NCBI RefSeq assembly: GCF_003073475.1 | Contig: NZ_CP029033.1 | Coordinates: 1,798,001 to 1,862,000 of the forward strand | Length of the DNA stretch: 64,000 bases | Reading direction: 5' to 3' | Source: Actinobaculum sp. 313 | GTDB taxonomy: Bacteria > Actinomycetota > Actinomycetes > Actinomycetales > Actinomycetaceae | Part shown: positions 15,470 to 23,856 of the stretch, one piece after another | Layout of the letters: each line of letters starts with the position of its first letter | How positions within the stretch are numbered: the stretch's first letter is position 1 | The notes under the pieces: generated by a model | Told to the model about the DNA's origin: nothing | What the model saw: only the letters and a program-made list of their open reading frames with translations | The model's database searches: none | Made by a program: the position numbers and the translations under genes

Positions 15470-18007
15470 ATGTCCGTTCTTCCACGATTCAATAAAACCA
15501 AGCGCCGCACGGCGCAGACCCTATCCTTTCTCGCCCTGTTGGCCGTTTTGACCGGTTGTGGTGCGAATTCCAATTCGCCGGGAGGAGGTTCCGTTGGTGG
15601 CGGCGAAGCAAGCCTTGTTCTCCCCGATCTATCCGCTGCAACCAGCGCCGTTGGCATCGGCGGTCGAGCGCTACTCTACGGCGCCATCGTTGTCTGCCTG
15701 CTCGGCCTTGGCTTCGGGCTGGTCACCTTTTTCACGCTCCGTAAGCAGGCTGTACACAAGTCGATGCTCGACGTCGCCGAACTCATTTATTCGACCTGCA
15801 AGGCCTACCTGCTGCGTCAGGGCCGCTTCCTTCTGATTCTCTGGGTATTCATCACGGCGGTAATCGTCGTCTACTACCGTGCACTCGTCGGCTTCGGATG
15901 GGGCCGTGTCCTCATCGTCATCGGCTTCAGCCTGCTCGGCATGGGCGGGTCCTACGCGGTGGCGTGGTTCGGCATCCGCGTGAACACCTTCGCCAACGCT
16001 CGCACGGCCTTCGCCTCCCTGCGCGGCAAGCCCTACAACGTGCACCGCATACCGCTCTCCTCCGGTATGAGTATCGGCATGGTGTTGATCAGCCTCGAAC
16101 TGGTGATGATGCTCGTCATCCTGTTGTTCCTTCCCTCCGACGTCGCCGGCGCCTGCTTCATCGGCTTCGCCATCGGAGAGTCGTTGGGTGCCTCGGCGCT
16201 GCGTATCGCTGGTGGCATCTTCACAAAGATCGCCGATATCGGCGCCGACCTGATGAAGATCGTGTTCAAAATCGATGAAGACGACCCGCGTAATCCTGGC
16301 GTTATCGCCGACTGCACGGGCGACAACGCGGGCGATTCGGTGGGCCCGTCCGCCGATGGCTTTGAAACCTACGGCGTCACCGGCGTGGCGCTAGTGACCT
16401 TCATCCTGCTGGCCGTAGAGAATCCGGCTCTGCAGGCCACTTTGCTCGTGTGGATCTTCACCGTGCGCGCCGCCATGATCCTTGCCGCGTGGGCCGCCTA
16501 TGCCATCAACGGTGCATGGGTGAAGGCGAAGTGGGGTAATGCGGACCGAATGAACTTCGAAACCCCGCTCTCCACCCTCGTGTGGTTGACCAGCGCGCTC
16601 TGCGTTGCCTTCACCTATGGCATCACCTGGGTCATCCTCAGTGATCAGCCCGGTGGACTGTGGCTGAAGCTCGCTACCATCATCACCTGTGGCACCCTCG
16701 CCGGAGCACTGATTCCGGAGCTGGTGAAGGTCTTCACCTCGACGAACTCGCAGCACGTACGCGAGACCGTCAAGTCCTCGCGGCAAGGCGGCGCGAGCCT
16801 GAATATCCTCTCCGGCGTCGTCGCAGGAAACTTCTCCGGCTACTGGCTTGGGATCACGATCCTCGGCCTGATGGGTGGCGGTTTCCTCATCTCCCAGGCC
16901 GGACTCTCCGAGTTCATGATCGCCCCGGCAGTCTTTGCCTTCGGCTTGGTTGCCTTCGGCTTCCTCGGAATGGGACCAGTCACCATCGCGGTCGATTCTT
17001 ACGGGCCGGTCACCGACAACGCCCAGTCCGTGTACGAGCTTTCGCGAATCGAAGAAATTGACGGGATCGATGAGGAACTGCGGCGTGACTACGGCATCGA
17101 CCCGCGGTGGGAACGTGCCAAGCTCATGTTGGAGGATAACGACGGCGCCGGCAACACCTTCAAGGCGACCGCAAAGCCGGTGCTGATCGGCACAGCCGTC
17201 GTCGGCGCAACCACGATGATCTTCTCTATTATCATCGGCCTGACCGATCATCTGACCACCGGCTTGGAGAATCTCTCGCTGCTGCATGCACCCTTCCTCC
17301 TTGGCCTCATCGCCGGAGGCGCCGTCATCTTCTGGTTCTCCGGGGCCTCCATCCAGGCGGTTACCACGGGTGCCAACCGTGCTGTTGCATTTATTCGCGA
17401 CAACATTCACTTGGACGCTTCCGCCGAACGGGCCAGCACCGAGGATTCCCGCCGTGTGGTGGATATCTGCACCCAGTACGCGCAACGGGGCATGCTGACC
17501 ATCTTCCTCGCAGTGTTCTTCATGACGCTCTCCTTCGCCTTCGTGGAGCCGTACTTCTTCATCGGCTACCTAATCTCGATTGCGATCTTTGGCCTGTACC
17601 AGGCGATCTATATGGCGAACGCCGGTGGTGCCTGGGATAACGCCAAGAAGGTGGTGGAAGTTGACCTGCACATGAAGGGCACCGCTCTGCACGATGCGAC
17701 AATCGTGGGTGATACGGTAGGCGATCCCTTCAAGGACACCTCCTCGGTGGCACTCAACCCGATTATCAAGTTCACCACGCTCTTCGGCCTACTGGCCGTT
17801 GAACTGGCAGTGAGCCTGACTGGGCAGGGATCGGCCACGCTCGTGCATATCCTCGCTGCGGTGTTCTTCCTGATCTCCGCTTTCTTCGTCCATCGGTCCT
17901 TCTATGGCATGCGTATCGATTCGTCCATGCCGCAGGCCGGTGACACCGACGACGGCGACGCCGTCGCGTCCGTTTCCTCCGGTATGTCCGATAGGGAGAA
18001 ACTATGA
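15470..18007 (+). CDS. hppA: Membrane-bound H+-translocating pyrophosphatase (divergent, lipoprotein-like N-terminus)
   Basis: Integral membrane PPase that couples pyrophosphate hydrolysis to ion pumping. About 16-17 hydrophobic helices in 845 aa. The catalytic loops are present: KIADIGADLMKIVFKIDEDD, then DPRNPGVIADCTGDNAGDSV, GFETYGVTGVAL, and a C-terminal loop NAGGAWDNAKKVVEV. AGNTFKATAKP has Lys at the position that marks K+-independent enzymes. Sequence differs from the commonest H+- and Na+-PPases (GPSADGFETY in place of GMAADLFETY), resembling the divergent, Na+-regulated branch known from Chlorobium and Cellulomonas (family knowledge; assignment inferred). The N-terminus FLALLAVLTGCGANSNSPGG looks like a lipoprotein signal with Cys about residue 27. 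Stop overlaps the next gene as ATGA. Confidence 0.93.
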   Translation: MSVLPRFNKTKRRTAQTLSFLALLAVLTGCGANSNSPGGGSVGGGEASLVLPDLSAATSAVGIGGRALLYGAIVVCLLGLGFGLVTFFTLRKQAVHKSMLDVAELIYSTCKAYLLRQGRFLLILWVFITAVIVVYYRALVGFGWGRVLIVIGFSLLGMGGSYAVAWFGIRVNTFANARTAFASLRGKPYNVHRIPLSSGMSIGMVLISLELVMMLVILLFLPSDVAGACFIGFAIGESLGASALRIAGGIFTKIADIGADLMKIVFKIDEDDPRNPGVIADCTGDNAGDSVGPSADGFETYGVTGVALVTFILLAVENPALQATLLVWIFTVRAAMILAAWAAYAINGAWVKAKWGNADRMNFETPLSTLVWLTSALCVAFTYGITWVILSDQPGGLWLKLATIITCGTLAGALIPELVKVFTSTNSQHVRETVKSSRQGGASLNILSGVVAGNFSGYWLGITILGLMGGGFLISQAGLSEFMIAPAVFAFGLVAFGFLGMGPVTIAVDSYGPVTDNAQSVYELSRIEEIDGIDEELRRDYGIDPRWERAKLMLEDNDGAGNTFKATAKPVLIGTAVVGATTMIFSIIIGLTDHLTTGLENLSLLHAPFLLGLIAGGAVIFWFSGASIQAVTTGANRAVAFIRDNIHLDASAERASTEDSRRVVDICTQYAQRGMLTIFLAVFFMTLSFAFVEPYFFIGYLISIAIFGLYQAIYMANAGGAWDNAKKVVEVDLHMKGTALHDATIVGDTVGDPFKDTSSVALNPIIKFTTLFGLLAVELAVSLTGQGSATLVHILAAVFFLISAFFVHRSFYGMRIDSSMPQAGDTDDGDAVASVSSGMSDREKL

Positions 18008-19059
18008 GAATTGCAATTAAATGGGACGACGTCGTCGTTGACCCGCAGGGGCACATTGCCGGGCATGCTGCCGGTGACACGCTTGTTCGGCGGCTTGTGC
18101 GCGTATTCGACCATCCGATTGTGATTGGCCCGGCATCACGTCATTGCGACGACTTCGACGTGCTTCCACTGGAACTGGTGGATGCCCGCGACGTCGTGGT
18201 CATCAACATGGATGTTGTGGACTCGCCACAGATTTGGCGCGTGCTCAGCAAACAGAATGTGGAACCGCGCATAATGAACTTCGTGTGGTGGCCGGTTCGG
18301 CCCGATGCGCCGACGGTCCGCGCCGCCTCGGTGGCGCTGTCCTGCACCCTCTTCCCCACCTTCGCAAACTCGGAGCGCACGGCTACCGAGGTTCGCGAGA
18401 CCATTGGGAAGTGGACCGTGCAACCACTATCGGAGCATGCACGCCTCGGCTGGGTGAACCTCGGCTTCCGCCTCGATCACATCCAGCCACGCCAGCCCAG
18501 CGACCTCCCGATCGTCTTGTATCCGGCCATCTACCTCTCGCGCAACAAGCGCCCGGATGTGTTCTTGCAAGTAGTCGATAAGGTACGTCGGCGCATTCCG
18601 CTCCGGGTGGAGATGCGCCTGCACGAATCGCATCTGGTGACCGAAGAAGCCATGGATATCTCGCGGCACGACTGGGTGTGGCTCGGCCCGCTCACCGCTA
18701 CCCGCAAGTCCTACTGGGAAGCCTTGGCACATACCACGGCATTCCTTGCGACGGCGGAAAACGAGTCCTACGGCATGCTGTACGTGGAGGCGCTCGGCGC
18801 CGGGGTGGTCGGCGTGCTTCCCGATCACGAATGGGCACACGCCCTGGTACCGGAGGGGTATCCATTCTTCTACCATGACCTGCACGAGGCCGAGGAGATG
18901 CTCACTCGCGCCTTGCAGGACCCGGATGCCTGTAGGCAGGAACTCGATGCCTGTGCCGGTGGCTCCTTCGCCAGTTGGATCGCCGATCATCATTCCGACG
19001 ACGCTTTCGACAAAGCCGTGGTGGCCCGTGTCGACGAATGGTTCGGAGGCACTAAGTAG
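18004..19059 (+). CDS. Glycosyltransferase-like protein coupled to hppA
   Basis: 351-aa soluble protein. The C-terminal half carries the GT-B/GT4 nucleotide-sugar site: WLGPLTATRKSYWEALAHT, then TAENESYGMLYVEALGAGVV with the E-x7-E arrangement of GT4 glycosyltransferases. The N-terminal half lacks recognisable motifs. The start overlaps the hppA stop (ATGA), so the two proteins are made together. Glycosyl transfer from nucleotide sugars depends on PPi-releasing activation, which may explain linkage with a pyrophosphatase (inference). Acceptor and sugar unknown. Confidence 0.75.
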   Translation: MRIAIKWDDVVVDPQGHIAGHAAGDTLVRRLVRVFDHPIVIGPASRHCDDFDVLPLELVDARDVVVINMDVVDSPQIWRVLSKQNVEPRIMNFVWWPVRPDAPTVRAASVALSCTLFPTFANSERTATEVRETIGKWTVQPLSEHARLGWVNLGFRLDHIQPRQPSDLPIVLYPAIYLSRNKRPDVFLQVVDKVRRRIPLRVEMRLHESHLVTEEAMDISRHDWVWLGPLTATRKSYWEALAHTTAFLATAENESYGMLYVEALGAGVVGVLPDHEWAHALVPEGYPFFYHDLHEAEEMLTRALQDPDACRQELDACAGGSFASWIADHHSDDAFDKAVVARVDEWFGGTK

Positions 19060-19073
19060 GGCCGTGTGACAGC

Positions 19074-19111
19074 GCGAGGGGCGATCGCTTGTGGTGGCGA
19101 CCGCCCCTCGC
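19074..19111 (+). terminator. Terminator hairpin after the glycosyltransferase gene
   Basis: GCGAGGGGCG (19074-19083) pairs with CGCCCCTCGC (19102-19111), a perfect 10-base stem starting 14 bases after the stop codon. There is no strong T-run downstream. Confidence 0.65.
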
Positions 19112-19273
19112 CGTCCTGTTGCCCCTGAATTGGTCGAGGTGTGGGGTTCACTCACACCGCCCTCACCAACAACTCACTGCCCACATTCACTACAATCGGC
19201 GACTCTCACGGGCAGTTCCAGATGAGGCACCGAATCACTTTCACGGGCACCTGAGATGAGTCTCGTCGAGGCC

Positions 19274-19302
19274 TTGACTTGGTTACTGCGTATAGGTACC
19301 CT
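19274..19302 (+). promoter_or_regulatory. Promoter of the secreted-protein cassette
   Basis: TTGACT (-35, 19274-19279), 17-base spacer, TACCCT (-10, 19297-19302). It lies about 75 bases before ATG 19378. The rest of the 19112-19377 gap shows no gene. Confidence 0.6.
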
Positions 19303-19377
19303 GAAGGTGATCCTGTACATGCAGGGCACATGAGAGGCAAATGACGCCTCAGACAACAGCATACGAAGGGAACAACG

Positions 19378-19953
19378 ATGTCTACTCGGATGTCCGTCAC
19401 TCGTCTTTTGACTGGCACTGCCCTAGCCCTTGCCATGGTTGCTGGCCCAGCGGTATCGGTCGATGCCGCGATTGACAACAAGTTGAACGTACATGCCTCA
19501 AACAAGTTCGATGGCATACCACCCGACACAGTGGTTGTGGATGAAGGCGGCTTCGACCGAATCGAAATCATACCAAACGGGGCGACGGAGCCCGCCGCAA
19601 ACGGTAGGCCATTACCTGCCGCAGCCTGGGCGCGCGGAGGAAGCTGCACTGCACCGGCCGGGCGTCAGGTCACGTGCAAAGACAGCACGGGCTACATTGT
19701 CAAACAGGGTCCAAGATCGAAAATGACGCTCGGCTACAGTTGGTCGGTCGCTTGGTTTTCGAGTAGTAACGCCAACGTCATCGGTCGTGGTTTCATCAAC
19801 GGTAAAGAAACCTGGCGTGGAGGCGGCAACGCTAAGTCCGGTAAGTTCTCAGTCCCTTGGTACGCAGAGAAGGGTTTTTCGATCATGGCAGTCAAGAAAG
19901 TGAAGGTTCGCTCGATGAATCCGCCCGCTGGCGTTGTTGTGCACTGGAGTTGA
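19378..19953 (+). CDS. Secreted protein of unknown function
   Basis: 191 aa with a clear Sec signal peptide (LLTGTALALAMVAGPAVSVD, cleavage expected around residue 30). The mature part has a Cys pair (GGSCTAPAGRQVTCKD) that may form a disulfide, and a C-terminal part rich in Gly, Ser, aromatic and Lys residues (LGYSWSVAWFSSSNANVIGR). I do not recognise a family. The layout (small secreted protein, then lipoprotein, then small membrane protein) recalls bacteriocin/immunity cassettes such as lactococcin-972-like loci, but sequence support for that is weak. AAGGGA precedes the ATG; first gene of a three-gene operon. Confidence 0.7.
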   Translation: MSTRMSVTRLLTGTALALAMVAGPAVSVDAAIDNKLNVHASNKFDGIPPDTVVVDEGGFDRIEIIPNGATEPAANGRPLPAAAWARGGSCTAPAGRQVTCKDSTGYIVKQGPRSKMTLGYSWSVAWFSSSNANVIGRGFINGKETWRGGGNAKSGKFSVPWYAEKGFSIMAVKKVKVRSMNPPAGVVVHWS

Positions 19954-19959
19954 GTCACG

Positions 19960-20640
19960 GTGCGCAAGTCGTTCATCGCGCTGTCGCTAGCTCTCCTAGT
20001 GCTCAGTTCTGGCTGCGCTCAACCTGAGCAGAGCAAGGCAACTCGTAGCAATATCAAGGATCCTCCCTCCTGCACGAGGAAGCTGGAGGTCGCCGCCGAG
20101 TTGGCAATCCCGGGAGAAATATCTGGTTTCGACTGTTACGACACAGATAACAACCTCGAGTACTTGTTCCGAGAGTCGCACGATCAGACGATCTTGGCGA
20201 TGACCAAGGGCACATGGATCTCCACCCCAGATTCACCACTTTTCATACTAGAAGGCGATGGATGGTTCGTGCTCGCGAACAAAGATAACAGCCTCGCAAT
20301 GGAGGCAAAAGGAGTGGTGAACAAAGGTGCATTCGTGGAGTTGGTGAACAATGTGGAGACCGATGACACGGACCCTGCCCACTACGACAGTGAGACATGC
20401 TCACAGTTCGCTTCTGCCCTCATTCACGCCTTCGCCTTTGAACAGGAACCGCTGCCAGAGAATCTCTCGTCCGAAGCCCGAGAGATCATTGAGGACGACT
20501 ATGGTGTTTTAACTGGCGATGCCTCATTCAGGGCTCTTGATCCCGATTCCCCGGATGCGCGTATCATTCTCGGTAACAACTCGCAAAGGATCAACAAATT
20601 CTGCGCCCAAGGAGGCGAGATCTTCAATGGCATTGGATAG
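19960..20640 (+). CDS. Lipoprotein of unknown function
   Basis: GTG start six bases after the previous stop. The N-terminus MRKSFIALSLALLVLSSGCA is a lipoprotein signal with lipobox LSSGC (Cys 19). The mature protein is acidic (Asp/Glu-rich), with a Cys pair early (SCTRK ... FDCYD) and another late (ETCSQ ... KFCAQ). No family recognised. Operon position between a secreted protein and a small membrane protein suggests all three act at the cell surface. Confidence 0.7.
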   Translation: MRKSFIALSLALLVLSSGCAQPEQSKATRSNIKDPPSCTRKLEVAAELAIPGEISGFDCYDTDNNLEYLFRESHDQTILAMTKGTWISTPDSPLFILEGDGWFVLANKDNSLAMEAKGVVNKGAFVELVNNVETDDTDPAHYDSETCSQFASALIHAFAFEQEPLPENLSSEAREIIEDDYGVLTGDASFRALDPDSPDARIILGNNSQRINKFCAQGGEIFNGIG

Positions 20641-20911
20641 CTACACACTCCGCGCGGTGAGCAACCACCTTTACGCCATTGCGGCCTGCCTGTATCTCTT
20701 GTCCTTTCTGTCGCGGACCGCCCTCATGGCCGGGGCCCATACTCCCGAACTGGAGAGATTCAGCAGACCCTTGGCGGGAGCTTTGCAGTTCCTCGTACAG
20801 GAACTGCAGGCGTTCACCCCGCCTGCAGTGGCCACGCTCTGCCTCGTCGCAGCATTCATCTGCCGACCAACACTGACTCGTATCCTCGACTCGCAGGCGG
20901 AAGAGGACTAA
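20627..20911 (+). CDS. Small two-helix membrane protein
   Basis: 94 aa. ATG 20627 lies inside the 3' end of the lipoprotein gene (14-base overlap) behind AAGGAGG, which makes this start far better than the longer frame to 20519. Two hydrophobic segments (HLYAIAACLYLLSFL and TPPAVATLCLVAAFIC) suggest two membrane helices. Function unknown; it could serve as a membrane partner or protective factor for the secreted product upstream (inference). Confidence 0.65.
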   Translation: MALDSYTLRAVSNHLYAIAACLYLLSFLSRTALMAGAHTPELERFSRPLAGALQFLVQELQAFTPPAVATLCLVAAFICRPTLTRILDSQAEED

Positions 20912-20957
20912 CCGCAAGGCAGCACTGCAGTTCGCTAGTTCGATGTCTGCTACTCCC

Positions 20958-21179
20958 CTAGGTGTACTGACCGGGGAGGCTAGTTAACCGGGTGACGGGT
21001 GGTAGGCAGCCGCACGCGGAATGGGGTCGGTGGTGATTATAGTCATGGAGCCACTGGGCCAACGCGTTTCTGCGTTCTTCTTCGGACGGGTAACGCCGGG
21101 CCGGTGTTCTCTCTGCGGGTCCTATATGCGACCCGCAGCGCCAGTGGGTGGACGCACCGCAAGTTGCTGCGGTGTCCAA
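20958..21179 (-). pseudogene. IS481-type transposase C-terminal fragment
   Basis: The minus strand encodes RTPARRYPSEEERRNALAQW followed by LHDYNHHRPHSACGCLPPVT, the characteristic C-terminal end of DDE transposases of the IS481 group (YNHHRPH.A.GG.PP). The catalytic D, D and E region is absent, and the first 20 residues of the open frame do not match. It lies beside a 20-base inverted-repeat pair at 21173-21292, so this is an IS graveyard. Confidence 0.8.
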
Positions 21180-21292
21180 ATCCCGTCCAAACGACGAAAG
21201 ACTTGATCAAGTCAATTTAAAGACTGGCGGAATCATGCGGATTTCGCGCGTCACCGCGACGGGGAGACTTTCGTTTGGACGGGATTTGGACA
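21173..21292. mobile_element. 120-bp MITE-like element or IS end remnant
   Basis: TGTCCAAATCCCGTCCAAAC (21173-21192) is the exact inverse of 21273-21292, giving 20-base terminal inverted repeats with TGT...ACA ends; a further GAAAG/CTTTC pair lies three bases inward on one side. Between them sits a 14-base perfect palindrome GACTTGATCAAGTC (21200-21213). There is no coding sequence and no evident target duplication. The ends are of the kind used by IS481-family elements, a relic of which abuts. Confidence 0.7.
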
Positions 21293-21403
21293 GATAACCC
21301 GTGCACACCCGTGGCAAAGACGCAGTCCCGCCCCAAGCACCCGGCAGAACTTCACCTGCGCTTGGGGTCTGCCGCGCAGTCCCGCTCCACTCACCCAGCG
21401 GAG

Positions 21404-22312
21404 CTAGTCCAGCCCCGCCTGCGCAAGCCAGTCCTTGGCAATGCTCGCCGAGGTTGCCTGCTCATTGACGCTGCGGGTATTCAGAGCGACCAACGTCTCC
21501 TGATCCAGCCGGGCCGATATCTCGTTGAGCAGCACTGCGGCGTCGTCGTCAACCTTCGTCGTCACTAGTGGGACGACGTTCTGCGTCAGGATAAGACCCT
21601 CCGGGTCCTCCAGAATCACGAGGTCATTGGCGGGAATAGCCGGATCGGCACTGTAAATATCAGCGACCTGCACATCACCGTTGCGTAAGGCATCCAGAGT
21701 GAGGGAGCCACCGTAGTCGTTGATCGGGGTCACCGCGATATCCACGCCGTAGACTTCCTTTGCGCCGGTCGGACCGTAGGGCCGTCCCTCGAACTCGGCA
21801 TTAGCGCCCAGGGCTACGGGTTGCTCGAGCTTTGACAGATCACCAATCGCCGTGAGGCCGTACTCGTCCGCAGTCTCGCGCGTTACCGTGTAGGTGTCCT
21901 GGTCGGATGCATCCGCGAGATCAAGAATACGCAAGCCCTCCGGCAGCGCCTCGTCCAGTGCGGTACGAATCTGCTCCGGCGTCGTCGCCGTTGTGCTGCT
22001 GTCGTAGTACTGCAGCAGATTTCCGGTGTACTCGGGGATAACATCCACGCGGCCTGCTTCCAACTCCGGAATGTAGACTTCGCGGGATCCGATCTGATAC
22101 TGACGGTCCACGGTGTAGCCGTGTGCCTCAAGATGTTGGGCGTAGATCTCCGCGATGATCTCATTGGAATAGCTCGCCTGCGAACCGATGACGATCGTGC
22201 CGCTAGGCGCGGCGGACTGGCTGTCCCGGCCCGTCGGATCGCTGGAGGAGCAACCTACAAGAGCGAGGCCCGCCACCGCGAGACTCGCAATAACTTTGAT
22301 TCGCCTTTTCAT
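21404..22312 (-). CDS. Quaternary-amine (betaine/choline-type) ABC substrate-binding lipoprotein
   Basis: OpuCC/ProX-like solute receptor. The lipobox ALVGC lies near residue 21 after a typical signal. The mature domain begins GTIVIGSQASYSNEIIAEIY and contains LEAGRVDVIPEYTGNLLQYY and VQVADIYSADPAIPANDLVI, motifs of the QAT-family receptors. ATG 22312 is chosen because AGGAG lies six bases upstream; an upstream ATG at 22327 is less likely. It ends an operon-like set with two permeases and an ATPase. Ligand (glycine betaine, choline, carnitine) cannot be told from sequence alone. Confidence 0.9.
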   Translation of the reverse strand: MKRRIKVIASLAVAGLALVGCSSSDPTGRDSQSAAPSGTIVIGSQASYSNEIIAEIYAQHLEAHGYTVDRQYQIGSREVYIPELEAGRVDVIPEYTGNLLQYYDSSTTATTPEQIRTALDEALPEGLRILDLADASDQDTYTVTRETADEYGLTAIGDLSKLEQPVALGANAEFEGRPYGPTGAKEVYGVDIAVTPINDYGGSLTLDALRNGDVQVADIYSADPAIPANDLVILEDPEGLILTQNVVPLVTTKVDDDAAVLLNEISARLDQETLVALNTRSVNEQATSASIAKDWLAQAGLD

Positions 22313-22437
22313 GTGATCTCCTGTCATTGTGCGAATTCAGTAAAACTGGGAAGAGTCGATATCTGCTGCCCGTGGCCGCTGTGCCCTCCGATGTCACTTC
22401 GGGAAGAGTCACGCCTACACCCGGCGGCATCGCCTGC

Positions 22438-22478
22438 TCGTAAGGCACCGGTTGGTGGGTGAATCGTAAGGCACCGGT
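22438..22478. repeat. 15-bp direct repeat between permease and receptor genes
   Basis: TCGTAAGGCACCGGT occurs at 22438-22452 and 22464-22478 within the 250-base gap between the permease and receptor genes. No gene or clear terminator seen in the gap. Confidence 0.6.
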
Positions 22479-22562
22479 CACGCCCCGCACACCCAGCGAG
22501 TACACGCGCGACACCGCGTAGCGCAAGCAGGTGTGCTCGTACGTTCGGCCGGTTGGTACCGT

Positions 22563-23225
22563 TCATGAGGAACGCACACCCCATCGAACCAGACGTTCCC
22601 CGAACGCGAAGCATGCATCGAGAACGACGGCGAGGATCATCACGAGAATCGACGCCGCCAGCATAAGCGTGTAGTTATAGGTGTTGATAGCCGGGAACAA
22701 GAAGCGGCCCAAACCGCCTCCGCCCACGTATGCCGCCAGGGTTGCGGTGGCGACCACCTGCAGGCACGCCGAGCGGAGCCCGCTAATCAACAACGGTAGG
22801 CCGAGCGGGATCTCCACCCGTGTAAGCACCTGCCATTGCGACATTCCCTGTGCCCGCGCGGCATCAACCGTGGTGCGATCCACATTCTCCACTCCGGAAT
22901 ATGCTCCCGCGAGTACGGACGGTGTTGCCAAAACGACGAGCGCGGCCAGTGGAGCGACCAGTCCGATTCCGACGACGACGCCGATAAGCGTCAGAATTCC
23001 GAGCGTCGGCAAAGCTCGCGCCGCTCCAGTTGATGCCACGACGATCCCGCGTCCGCGGTGGAAATGTCCAATCGCATACCCTATCGGAATACCGATAAGG
23101 GCTGCTATCCCAAGAACCAGCACGGTGTAGAGCACATGTTCACCCATGCGCGCGAGGATGCCCGTGTCGCCGTAGCGGTTCGCGGGATCTGCAATCCACT
23201 GCAGGGCTTCCATCAGGTAGTTCAT
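22563..23225 (-). CDS. Betaine-type ABC transporter permease (second)
   Basis: Inner-membrane subunit of the QAT/OpuC-type importer, with about five or six helices. The EAA loop is seen in TTVDAARAQGMSQWQVLTRV followed by EIPLGLPLLISGLR. The start MNYLMEALQWIADPANRYGD at 23225 overlaps the preceding permease stop as ATGA; a longer frame from 23240 is not needed. Pairs with the permease encoded upstream to form the channel. Confidence 0.9.
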   Translation of the reverse strand: MNYLMEALQWIADPANRYGDTGILARMGEHVLYTVLVLGIAALIGIPIGYAIGHFHRGRGIVVASTGAARALPTLGILTLIGVVVGIGLVAPLAALVVLATPSVLAGAYSGVENVDRTTVDAARAQGMSQWQVLTRVEIPLGLPLLISGLRSACLQVVATATLAAYVGGGGLGRFLFPAINTYNYTLMLAASILVMILAVVLDACFAFGERLVRWGVRSS

Positions 23226-23856
23226 GCCGCACGCTCCCATCGCATGAGAAGCCTTCCGGCAAGAACCAACGCACCGTCAATAAGAAGAGCAAGAGTAACG
23301 GTCAGCACTATTCCGGCAAGGATTTCGGCGGTGATTCCCCGGGCTATCCCGTCGGTGAAAAGCATGCCGAGATTCGGCACGCCCAGCAGGGCGGATACCG
23401 TCACCAGGCTGACCGTGGATACGGCGACCACGCGCAGGCCCGCAAGCAGCGCCGGCCCTGCCAATGGCAAGTCGACGGCGAAGAAGCGATGGATCGGCGA
23501 GTACCCGGTGGCCGTTGCTGCCAGTTTGGTAGAGAGGTCCACCGCCGTAAACGCGTCCGCCGCCGAGCGGACCATCAACGCCACACCGTATAGCGTCATT
23601 GCAATGATGACGTTGAGCCTGTCGCGGATGGTGGTGCCGACGATCAACGGCAAAACGATAAACATCGGCAGGGAGGGGATGGCATAGATGAGGCCGGCTG
23701 CCCCGATGAGGAATGAGCGCAGACGGCGTAATCTGTTCGCCAACACGGCGATGGGCAGGGCGAGAACGAAACTGAGAATAATCGCGGGAACGCTCAATAC
23801 GAGGTGCGAGAGCGTCCGCTCCCCAGCATGGGCAGGTTTGCGATAATCCAGCTCAC
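23222..23856 (-). CDS. Betaine-type ABC transporter permease (first; frame broken near the start as read)
   Basis: The body is a normal permease: LSHLVLSVPAIILSFVLALP, AGLIYAIPSLPMFIVLPLIV and an EAA-type loop LAATATGYSPIHRFFAVDLP. It has no start in its own frame at the expected place. GTG 23856 overlaps the ATPase stop as GTGA and reads VSWIIANLPMLG, the usual family N-terminus, then runs off frame at the G4 run (plus C 23821-23824). One more base gives VSWIIANLPMLGERTLSHLV and a 211-aa protein. The alternative is a non-homologous start (GTG 23872) inside the ATPase gene. Likely a sequence error; if real, the importer would be crippled. Confidence 0.85.

Noticed and set aside
16391-17485. 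364-aa frame antisense to hppA
   Set aside because: Mirror of the conserved pyrophosphatase codons; no independent signal.
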